Below are positions 6,263 to 13,500 of a DNA stretch of 15,437 nucleotides, piece by piece. The stretch is taken from the NCBI GenBank assembly GCA_001824455.1, contig MHXL01000052.1, positions 1 through 15,437 of the forward strand, written 5' to 3'. The notes beneath the pieces were generated by a model. The model did not search any database. It was not told where the DNA came from and saw nothing but the letters and a program-made list of their open reading frames with translations. Each line of letters begins with the position of its first letter. The stretch's first letter is position 1. The DNA comes from Desulfuromonadaceae bacterium GWB2_53_15 (lineage in GTDB: Bacteria > Desulfobacterota > Desulfuromonadia > Geobacterales > Pseudopelobacteraceae). Position numbers and translations under genes: made by a program.

Positions 6263-6287
6263 GGGCGAACACAAGGTTCGCCCCTAC
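6263..6287 (-). repeat. REP element overlapping the RAYT stop codon
   Basis: On the minus strand, GTAG (6287-6284), GGGCGAAC (6283-6276), loop CTTGT (6275-6271), GTTCGCCC (6270-6263). The loop equals that of the copies at 5101 and 5955. The stem differs by one compensated base pair (T-A there, A-T here). The TAG at 6286-6284 is the stop codon of the transposase gene. Confidence 0.85.
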
Positions 6288-6895
6288 GTGTTGTTTGTTG
6301 GTTGTGGCTCATTCACAGGGTTTTCCCGGTCCAGATCCCATTGTAACGGATTTTCTTGAATGTATTTCCGTGCGGCGTACATTTCCTCATCATCCCGGAT
6401 GACCCGTTCGTAATAATTTCGTTGCCATAATGGCCGCCCCTGACGATCCAATAATCGATTGACGGCGATTGCGGATATCGATTTAAACGCCCGCATGATT
6501 GAACCCAACGTAGGGGCGCTGCTTGCCGCGCCCTGGTTTGTGCTTGCCGCGCCCTTGGTTGTTGCCGCGGATTTAAAGGCGGGCGCAGCGAGCGGCGCCC
6601 CTACGGAAGCAACGCATGTGGCAACATCGGATATTACGATGATCCCGTGGAAATGGTTCGGCATGATCGCAAATTCATCCAATGTGACGCTTGGAAAACG
6701 TTGCGGCAGCCCCTCCCATTCTGCGCGAGCCATTTCACCCGCCGGATTCAACCGCATAACCCCATCCAGCACCTCTCCGAACAGGCATTCCCTTTCATGT
6801 GCACATATCGTCACGAAATATGCCCCTGCCGTTGCATAATCGTATTCGTTCAGCCGTATCGAGCGTCTATGGTGAATTTCAGGGTTGTATTTCAT
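6284..6895 (-). CDS. REP-associated tyrosine transposase (RAYT, Y1/HUH family)
   Basis: A 203-residue single-strand DNA transposase of the IS200-like Y1 superfamily, of the kind that processes REP hairpins with a leading GTAG. The N-terminal segment HHRRSIRLNEYDY and AYFVTIC fits the family. The HUH metal motif is His81-Phe-His83 in IMPNHFHGI. The nucleophilic tyrosine is Tyr161 or Tyr162 in LWQRNYYERVIRD. After it comes YIQENPLQW, also typical. ATG 6895 is chosen because family members begin near MxYxPxxHHRRSIRL; a GTG at 6916 would add seven residues. No good Shine-Dalgarno is seen. Residues 98-129 are an Ala-rich linker encoded by two inverted REP sequences plus a 21-base tandem repeat, in frame. 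No flanking ends of an insertion sequence are visible, as expected for a RAYT acting on REPs rather than on itself. Confidence 0.9.
   Translation of the reverse strand: MKYNPEIHHRRSIRLNEYDYATAGAYFVTICAHERECLFGEVLDGVMRLNPAGEMARAEWEGLPQRFPSVTLDEFAIMPNHFHGIIVISDVATCVASVGAPLAAPAFKSAATTKGAASTNQGAASSAPTLGSIMRAFKSISAIAVNRLLDRQGRPLWQRNYYERVIRDDEEMYAARKYIQENPLQWDLDRENPVNEPQPTNNT
6510..6533 (+). repeat. REP element inside the RAYT gene (copy 1)
   Basis: GTAG (6510-6513), GGGCGC (6514-6519), loop TGCTTGCC, GCGCCC (6528-6533). It faces the copy at 6581-6604, forming an imperfect inverted pair inside the coding sequence. Read in the transposase frame it ends the linker with SAPT (126-129). Confidence 0.8.
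6520..6561. repeat. 21-base tandem duplication in the RAYT linker
   Basis: Two 21-base units, 6520-6540 and 6541-6561, both begin TGCTTGCCGCGCCCT and differ only near their ends. A partial third unit (TTGCCGCGG) follows. Because 21 is a multiple of three, the frame is kept and the protein shows a repeated heptad (TTKGAAS, TNQGAAS at 112-125). Confidence 0.8.
6581..6604 (-). repeat. REP element inside the RAYT gene (copy 2)
   Basis: On the minus strand, GTAG (6604-6601), GGGCGC, an 8-base loop CGCTCGCT and GCGCCC (6586-6581). In the transposase frame it is translated as VGAPLAAP (98-105). Confidence 0.8.
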
Positions 6896-7161
6896 GGCAA
6901 TTCTTTCATACCACACCCACCTGACACAATAAGTCGTACATGTGAAAAAAAATGGCCAGGCTGGCTTCAGGTTAGCACGAACTTATGAAATGCAACTGTT
7001 TTTATTTGAGTGCGATTGGCGATGTTAGCCTTGTGGATTCTGGTAAAGCCGGTTTGCATCTATTAAAGGCGCTTGCAAAATCAACAAAGGTACGCAACAA
7101 TATGAGCTTGAATTTGGTGGTTTTACGGGAATATTTCTAACTTGATAAAAGGAGACGGGAC

Positions 7162-7728
7162 ATGTCGGTAAAAGACAGGTTTTTTCTGGAGCGGGACAAG
7201 GCTGTGCTGGTGGTGATCGATGTGCAGGAAAAGCTTTGCCTGGCCATGGATCACAAAGTTTTGGGCAAGCTGACCAAGAACATCGGCATTCTGCTGGAGA
7301 GCGCTGCCGAAATGAACGTGCCGGTGCTGGTCACCGAGCAGTACGTCAAGGGACTGGGGGCGACCCTGGCGGAGCTGAAAGAAAAGTCCGCTACAGCATC
7401 GTTTTACGAGAAGATGAGCTTCAGCAGTTGCGGCAGCCCAGAATTTGTGGAGACGCTCAAGGCCAGCGGCCGGACCCAGATCATCGTCACCGGTATGGAA
7501 ACCCATGTCTGCGTGCTGCAGACGGTGATCGAACTGCGCGATGCGGGGTTTGAGGTGCACGTGGTCAAGGATGCCGTTATGAGCAGGGACAAGCGCAACT
7601 GGCAGACCGCCATCGAGGCCATGACCCTGACCGGTGCCGTCCCGACCTGTACCGAATCGGTCATGTTTCAATTATTGAAGGTGGCTGGCACGGAGGAGTT
7701 CAAGAAGCTTTGCAAGCTGGTGCGGTAA
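7162..7728 (+). CDS. Isochorismatase-family cysteine hydrolase
   Basis: A 188-residue cytoplasmic hydrolase of the isochorismatase-like superfamily. The catalytic triad is visible as Asp20 (VVIDVQ), Lys84 (YEKMSFSS) and Cys117 (VTGMETHVCV). The cis-peptide context before the cysteine is typical. Cys and Lys are intact, so hydrolase activity on an amide or similar bond is likely. The substrate cannot be read from the sequence; relatives include nicotinamidases, YcaC-like and ISOC-like proteins, but the metal-binding histidines of nicotinamidase are not evident. GGAG (7151-7154) is seven bases before the ATG. It is a single-gene unit with its own terminator at 7761-7791. A loose promoter-like pair TTGCAA (7073-7078) / AACAAT (7096-7101) lies upstream but is not strong evidence. 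Confidence 0.9.
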   Translation: MSVKDRFFLERDKAVLVVIDVQEKLCLAMDHKVLGKLTKNIGILLESAAEMNVPVLVTEQYVKGLGATLAELKEKSATASFYEKMSFSSCGSPEFVETLKASGRTQIIVTGMETHVCVLQTVIELRDAGFEVHVVKDAVMSRDKRNWQTAIEAMTLTGAVPTCTESVMFQLLKVAGTEEFKKLCKLVR

Positions 7729-7760
7729 GTGTTACATCTGTGACGTTAAGCAAAATCATG

Positions 7761-7791
7761 AGGGACATAATCGCAAGGTTGTGTCCCTTTT
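7761..7791 (+). terminator. Intrinsic terminator after the cysteine hydrolase
   Basis: AGGGACATAA (7761-7770) pairs with TTGTGTCCCT (7779-7788), with one G-U pair, around an 8-base loop. TTTT (7788-7791) then AATTT follows. It lies 32 bases past the stop codon. Confidence 0.75.
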
Positions 7792-7978
7792 AATTTGTAT
7801 TTCAAGCCGGATGTAAGTTACACTAAACCGCGATTATAATTTCATGAATATTGCAATTAAAATATCTAAAGCAAGTCATATGGCCGGTGTCAAGCTCACT
7901 CGCCAAACCGGGTCAAGTGTTGCAAAACAGGCCGGCATGCACTGAATAAATCATTGTTTCTATTGTCTTGGAGGACAC

Positions 7979-9457
7979 ATGAAATTTATCATTGTGGTCA
8001 TGTTTCTTTCTTTGGCTGCACCTTCGCTTGGTCTGGCTGTTCCTGCAACTCCAGCGACCCAGAATGCCGTCATCGAGTACAACCGGGAAAACTACGAAGA
8101 GGCCCTCGCCCTGCTGGAGCAGGCCCGGCAGGGCGGCGACAGCTCTGCCCTCAATAGTTATTATTCCGGGTTGTGCCGGAAGCAGACTGGAGACGATGGC
8201 GGCGCTGCTGAAAACTTCAAAGAGGCCCTGAAAGGCCCCTCTCCCGAAAAAGACGCCGCAGCGGAACTGGTCGCGGTGCTGGTCAACCTGGAACGGTTCG
8301 ATGAAGCCATGACCTGGGTGGCATGGGCTGAAAAGGAACAGGTCAAGCCGCAGGAAATCGCCTACCTCAAGGGTCTGATCCTCTCCCAGCAGAAACGCTA
8401 CCCCGAGGCCCGCGCAGCCTTCAACGCCGCCAAAACCGGCTCTGCCGAGCCTGATCAACAGACGGACTTCCAGATCGCCCTGACCCTGGCCCAGGAGGGT
8501 AAAAAGCAGGAGGCGCGAGAAAGCCTGCGGGCCATCGTCACCCGTTATCCCGGCACGGATGTGGCCACCTTTGCCCAGGAATACGAGCAGCGCATGAGTG
8601 CCGCCGGTACGGCCAAACTATGGAACGTTTTCGCGGGGATCAACTATCAGTACGACGATAACGTGCTGCTCAAATCGAAGGTCCCGCAGGCCAACGCAAT
8701 CACACGCAACGAGCGCAGCGGCGGCATCAGCGAAAACCTGCGCATCGAATACAACGGGGAGCAAACCTCCGCCTGGTCCGCCAACCTGCAGTACGCCCTC
8801 CAGAATAACAATTATTTCCGGATCAGCGACTACAACATGCTTTCCCATGCTCTGACCTTCAGCCCCATCCATCGCAACGAAGCCGTGATCGTCGCATTGC
8901 CGCTCAACGTCACCCACACCACCCTCGATTACGCCAGTTATTCGTTCCAGTACTCCTTCAAGCCGAGTGCAACCTTCGTCTTCACCCCGCATAATCTGGG
9001 CCAGCTATCCTTCGGCTATTCCCGGCGCAACATGTTCCAGGAGCCGGTCACTCCCGAAAACGACCGCGACGCAAACATCTTTAACGCCCAGGCGGGCTAC
9101 ATCTTCCTTTATGGCAATGGACAGGGCATGTTCAATCTGCGGGGGGAGGCTTTCTATGAAGACACCACCGGCAGTGATTGGCGTAATCTGGGTGGGCGCG
9201 CCGGCCTTGACCTGCTGATCCCGGTTACCCAGAGCACCAAGTTGATCCTGACCGCCGAGGGCACCTGGCAGGATTACCTGGACAGCATCGCCCTGCGCAA
9301 GGACACGATCGTGAACGCATCGGCCACCGTCAACCAAAAGCTGTATAGAAACCTGTATCTCAATCTGCAGTATTATTACAGCCGGGCGCTCTCCAACGTT
9401 GATTTCTACGATTGCCAACGCAATGTTATTTCGTCCGGCTTCGAACTACGCTTCTAG
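7979..9457 (+). CDS. TPR-repeat outer-membrane beta-barrel protein
   Basis: A 492-residue protein predicted to be exported and inserted in the outer membrane. Residues 1-20 form a signal peptide (short Lys start, hydrophobic core, LGLA cut region). Residues about 27-205 are tetratricopeptide-like helical repeats (NYEEALALLEQA, RFDEAMTWVAWAEK, RYPEARAAFNAAK). From about 214 to the end I count roughly 14 alternating amphipathic strands, and the protein ends in ISSGFELRF with a terminal Phe, the usual beta-barrel assembly signal. The order and size resemble Slam-type (surface lipoprotein assembly modifier) proteins, though homology was not tested. GGAGG (7970-7974) precedes the ATG by four bases. 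The FecR gene starts 68 bases downstream and probably shares the transcript. The architecture is well supported; the role in moving or anchoring the giant exoprotein is inferred. Confidence 0.8.
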   Translation: MKFIIVVMFLSLAAPSLGLAVPATPATQNAVIEYNRENYEEALALLEQARQGGDSSALNSYYSGLCRKQTGDDGGAAENFKEALKGPSPEKDAAAELVAVLVNLERFDEAMTWVAWAEKEQVKPQEIAYLKGLILSQQKRYPEARAAFNAAKTGSAEPDQQTDFQIALTLAQEGKKQEARESLRAIVTRYPGTDVATFAQEYEQRMSAAGTAKLWNVFAGINYQYDDNVLLKSKVPQANAITRNERSGGISENLRIEYNGEQTSAWSANLQYALQNNNYFRISDYNMLSHALTFSPIHRNEAVIVALPLNVTHTTLDYASYSFQYSFKPSATFVFTPHNLGQLSFGYSRRNMFQEPVTPENDRDANIFNAQAGYIFLYGNGQGMFNLRGEAFYEDTTGSDWRNLGGRAGLDLLIPVTQSTKLILTAEGTWQDYLDSIALRKDTIVNASATVNQKLYRNLYLNLQYYYSRALSNVDFYDCQRNVISSGFELRF

Positions 9458-9525
9458 CCCCGGCCCTATAATCATGATCAGTGAGTTAAGGAAATGATTT
9501 TGCAACTTATCAAGGAGATGAGCAT

Positions 9526-10536
9526 ATGACCGCGTTGAAACGATTCGCTCCGATCTGCTCGCTGCTGATCGCCGCTGCCCTGCTGATGTTGCCGGGCACA
9601 TTCCGTTCCCTCCAGGCCGCTGAAATCGGCACGTTACGGGGAGTGACCGGAGCGGTGGATATCATGGCGGGCGGGAAGCTGCCATCCCGGCCGGTGAAAA
9701 GCGGGGACAAGGTCTCCAGCGGTGACTTCATCCGCACCAAGAGCGGCGGTTTTGCCGAGGTGGTGTACAGCGACGGTACTGTCCTGCGTATTTCACCGCG
9801 CAGCCGGGTCGATGTCGGCGAGCATTTTTCCGGCAAGAGTCCTGACCGTAGCGAGGTACGCCTGACTCGCGGCAAACTGCAGGCTGTTGTCGACCTGCAG
9901 CAGGTCAAAACCGGCGCCGGCGTCAAAAAATTCGAGGTGCGCACCCCCAACGCCATTGCCGGTGTACGTGGAACCAATTTCTTTGTCTCCCACGAGCGAA
10001 GTGTGACCGGCATCTTCGTGCAGTCCGGTTCGGTCTATAGCTTCAACCCGGGTAATCCTTCCCAGCAGGTGATCCTGACCCCCGGCACCCTCACGACGGT
10101 TCATGGTCATCGCTCTCCCTCTCCGCCTCGCCCGGCGCTGCCCAACGAGATCAGGCAGATGGAGCAGGGGGTAACACCCCCGTCTGAAAGCGGTGCTGGC
10201 GCAGGACCGGGCGCGAGCCCCGCTGGAACCGGCTCTAGTGGAGATACCGGCGCAGCCGGTACAACAGGTGCAACAAGCACAACAGGTGCAACAAGCACAA
10301 CAGGTGCAACAGGCACAACAGAACAGTTAACTTCGGGTGCTGCACCAGTAGGACCTGTCGCTACGACCAGCGGTCTGCTGTATGCCGCTGGTGATCCTCT
10401 GGCAACGCTCCCCAGCGTGCTGCCGGCGGGACCGGTATTACCGCCTCCACCACCTCCACCGCCGGCACCGACACCGCCTCCGCCGATACCACCGGTGAGC
10501 AACACGGTAAATGTGAAGATTAATGTGAATTTTTAG
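9526..10536 (+). CDS. Exported FecR-domain protein
   Basis: A 336-residue protein with a signal peptide (about 1-31, cut near SLQA-AEIG) and no later membrane segment, so probably periplasmic or surface-located rather than an anti-sigma factor. A FecR domain spans about 55-170: GDKVSSGDFIRTKSGGFAEV, the SDGTVLRISPRSRV strand and the signature TPNAIAGVRGTNFFV. The rest is a low-complexity region: Ser/Gly/Ala-rich, then three GATSTT-type repeats (248-265), then a proline-rich stretch. It ends in NTVNVKINVNF, a strand with strict hydrophobic alternation. AAGGAG (9512-9517) lies eight bases before the ATG. No FecI sigma factor is nearby, which argues against classical iron signalling. It sits between the TPR-barrel gene and the giant exoprotein gene, with short gaps suggesting one operon. 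Confidence 0.88.
   Translation: MTALKRFAPICSLLIAAALLMLPGTFRSLQAAEIGTLRGVTGAVDIMAGGKLPSRPVKSGDKVSSGDFIRTKSGGFAEVVYSDGTVLRISPRSRVDVGEHFSGKSPDRSEVRLTRGKLQAVVDLQQVKTGAGVKKFEVRTPNAIAGVRGTNFFVSHERSVTGIFVQSGSVYSFNPGNPSQQVILTPGTLTTVHGHRSPSPPRPALPNEIRQMEQGVTPPSESGAGAGPGASPAGTGSSGDTGAAGTTGATSTTGATSTTGATGTTEQLTSGAAPVGPVATTSGLLYAAGDPLATLPSVLPAGPVLPPPPPPPPAPTPPPPIPPVSNTVNVKINVNF
10267..10320 (+). repeat. 18-base tandem repeat in the FecR-protein linker
   Basis: Three consecutive 18-base units (GGTGCAACAAGCACAACA at 10267, 10285 and 10303; the third has one A to G change). Each encodes GATSTT or GATGTT, so copy number can vary without changing the frame. Confidence 0.9.
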
Positions 10537-10586
10537 CCACGCCAACAACGGCTTTGCCCCGTGGACAGGGTAAAGGAGGGAGCACC

Positions 10587-13500
10587 ATGTTGAACTATGC
10601 AGGGCGGATGGTCCATTCCATGATTATGAGGTCGGCCATATGGGCGCTGGCGCCGTTGTTGGTTATGGCCGTGCTGGTGGCGGGCAGCGGGGAGGCCCAA
10701 GCCGCCTTCAGCAACTGGAGCAGTATGGGTCCGGCGGGTGGAAAGGTCAGCGCCCTGGCGGTCAACCCCTCCAAGCGTCTGGAAGTGCTGGTTGGCGGCC
10801 AAGCGGCCATATTCAAGAGCATTTCCAGCGCCAACAGCTGGACCATGAGCCATGCCGGTTCGCAGGTTTCGGCCCTGGCCTATGATCCCGCAAATCAGAA
10901 CATCGCCTATTCCGGCCGGCAGGACGGCGTCTGGAAGACCGTTGACGGCGGAACGAACTGGGCGTTTCTGGCCGGCAGCCCGGCCACAAAGGCCTTTGCT
11001 GTCGATCCGCTCACCCCGGCTACCCTGTACGCAGTCGGCAATACGTCTATCATGAAAAGCACGGATGGCGGGGCCAGCTGGAATCCAACCGGAGCCATCA
11101 GCAACCCCAGTACGATCGCAATCGATAAAACCTCGACAAATATTGTCTATGCGGGCACAACCGGTGGCGGCATCTTTCGGAGCAGCGATGGAGGCGCGAC
11201 ATGGACGGCCATCAACGGCAGCGGGCTCGGCAGCCTTTTTGTAAATGGCATCGCCGTTGATCCGGTGACAGCTTCAATCCTGACCATTGCCACCAGCGGC
11301 GGCATCTACCGGAGTACGGACACCGGCGTCACCTGGACTCAGGATGCCAGTGGATTTTTTTCCGTCAGTTCTGCGGTACTGATCGCTCAGGACCAGCTAA
11401 CGCCGGCATTCCTGTATACCTGTGTCATTGGAAACGGCCCCAGCGGGCTCTATAAATCCAGCGACAGCGGCGTCAGCTGGGTCCCGGTGATCGGAATGTC
11501 GGGCGGGTGCGATGCGATTGCCATTGACCCGGTCATATCCGCAATCGTCTATGTCGGGCGCGCCGACGGCGTCACCAAGAGTACGGATCGATTTGCAACG
11601 ACCGTGACACCTGCCAACGCCAATACCGGCCTGGTCATGACAAGCATCCCCAGCCTGGCTGTTGACCCTGTTTCACCTCAAACCATCTATGCCGGCGGTT
11701 TGTTCGGTCAAATCTACAAAAGCTTTGACGGTGCCGCCACCTGGGGCAATATCCCGCTTCCGGGACCTGCGTCCGACGTTTCCGTACTGGCCATTGTACC
11801 GGCAACAACGAATATCTATGCCGGCACCACGGGCAGCTCCAGCGGTGTTTTTTACTCGTCTAATTCCGGCGCCGGCTGGACCCAGGAAAATACCGGCCTC
11901 ACCAATGCCAGCATCCAGGGCATCGCCATCGGTCCGGATGCCATGCTGGACACCTACATGGCGGTTTATAGCGATGGCGTCTATAAAAACAACGGCTCGG
12001 TCGCCCCTGTCTGGGGGCTGACCGCCGGCAATGTGGATATTACGAACACGAACATGTCAGCCATCGTCTCCGACGGCATTGCCGGCCATGCTTATGCCGC
12101 CACTTCCGGCGGCGGCATTTTCATGACAACGGACGGCGGTGCGCTCTGGACAACTCCCGCCACCCCTCCGACCAATTCGCTTATCTACAGCCTGGCCGCG
12201 TCGAAGTCGACACCCGGCGTCTTGCTGGCCGGTTCCTCCGGGCCGGCCTACCTGACGACCGACAGCGGGACGACCTGGACGCCGACCGGCGCCGGCCCGT
12301 CCAATATTACCGCCCTGGCTATCCATCCTGGCAACAGTTCCGTTGCCCTGGCCGGCACTGCCAACGGCGGAGTCTACATCACCGCAGACCAGGGCGGCAG
12401 TTGGCAACCCGTAACGGCCGGTATTCCCAGCGCCGGGCCAGGTCTGTTTGCCGGCGTGGCTTCGATTGCATTCGACGGCCAGGCCCCGCCCAACGCCTAT
12501 ATCGGGTTCAAGGGCCTGGGCGTCTACAAGCGCGCCATCAGTCCCTTCTTCTCGATCAGCCCGTCCAGTATGAGTTTCGGATCGATTGCGACCGGCACAA
12601 CCGCTACGGTTACTGTGAGCGTTGCCAATAGCGGCAGCTTGCCGATGAATGTCACATTCGGTGCCATGGCCGCCCCCTACAGTCCGGCGGCCAGCGCGGT
12701 TAATCCCTGCCCGAGCCTTACAGCGGCCTTCCAGCTGGCTCCCGGCGCCAGCTGTAACCTGGACATCGCCTGCTCACCTTCAGCAGTCGGCAGTTTTCCG
12801 GGCACATTCCTGATATCAAGCGATGCCCCCGGTTCTCCCCATCTCTTTACCCTGAACGCTAGTGCCGTAAACCCGCCACCCGCCAATGTATTCCGCCAGG
12901 TATCGGGTGTTGCCAATTATACCGGCGCCACGCGAGCCTTCATAACCGTGGCAACCGGCATGCGTGGTCCGGTCGGCACCAGCGTGGCTTCAGGTCCCGG
13001 CGCATACCAGATTAACGGCGTCCCCGCCGGCGTGTTCCCGTTGTTCGCTTTTGTGGACACGCATGGAACCGGTACCCCCCACCATAGCGACCCGTACTTC
13101 ACCGGCAGCGTAGATACTACAACGGCCGATGCGGTGCTTAACATCAATTTCACGACACCAACCCCGACTGCGCCGGTTACACCGGCCTGGATCGACCTTA
13201 GTCCGACGGACGGAGGCGGCGTTGTGCAATGGGATATGCCGTTGGATAGCAACCTTAGCGAGATGGCCGACTCCTACAGCATCTACTGGAGTACCACCCC
13301 CAATCCCGGTCCGGGAAACACCGTCGGGGGGGGCAGCAAAACCGTCGTCGCCGGCATGGACAATCATCTGATTCTGTCCGGGCTTACCAACGGCCTGGAT
13401 TATTTTATTACCGCTACGGCCTGGAACGGCTCCACGGAGAGCGTACCGGCGCCGGTGGCCGGTCCCGTGCGTATCGGTATTGCCACGGCGGGAGTCAGCG

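Larger units (their letters stand above)
5916..6283. other. Gene-free REP-rich interval
   Basis: About 370 bases without a supportable protein gene. It contains REP copies at 5951-5975, 6212-6235 and 6263-6287, a 7-bp perfect inverted repeat AACGGAA / TTCCGTT (6046-6052 and 6054-6060), a small hairpin CGCTC / GAGCG (6070-6084) and a strong terminator (6094-6128). A 72-codon open frame at 5912-6130 runs through the hairpins and is not protein-like. Nothing was recognised at 6129-6205. Confidence 0.6.

Noticed and set aside
7041..7060. Possible sigma-54 (-24/-12) promoter before the cysteine hydrolase (TGG...TTTGCAT).
   Set aside because: The GG and GC doublets are 14 bases apart instead of 12, so the spacing is incompatible with sigma-54 recognition.
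6985..7140. A 51-codon open frame (MKCNCFYLSAIGDVSLVDSG...) ending 21 bases before the cysteine hydrolase.
   Set aside because: It has no Shine-Dalgarno, its codon use is more AT-rich than the neighbours, and I recognise no family. It may be a chance frame or gene remnant.
7870..7945. Possible GEMM-type cyclic dinucleotide riboswitch before the TPR-barrel gene (GCCAAACC, TTGCAAAA and a GCCGG/CCGGC closing pair).
   Set aside because: The core motifs are only approximate and the sequence between them cannot form the required hairpin with a GNAA loop. Closeness to the consensus is not better than chance by eye. A covariance search with the GEMM models would settle it.
7844..7945. A 33-codon open frame before the TPR-barrel gene, next to a perfect TATAAT (7835-7840).
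   Set aside because: The TATAAT is four bases from the ATG, so it cannot drive this frame with a leader. There is no ribosome site, and no -35 matches at the right distance.
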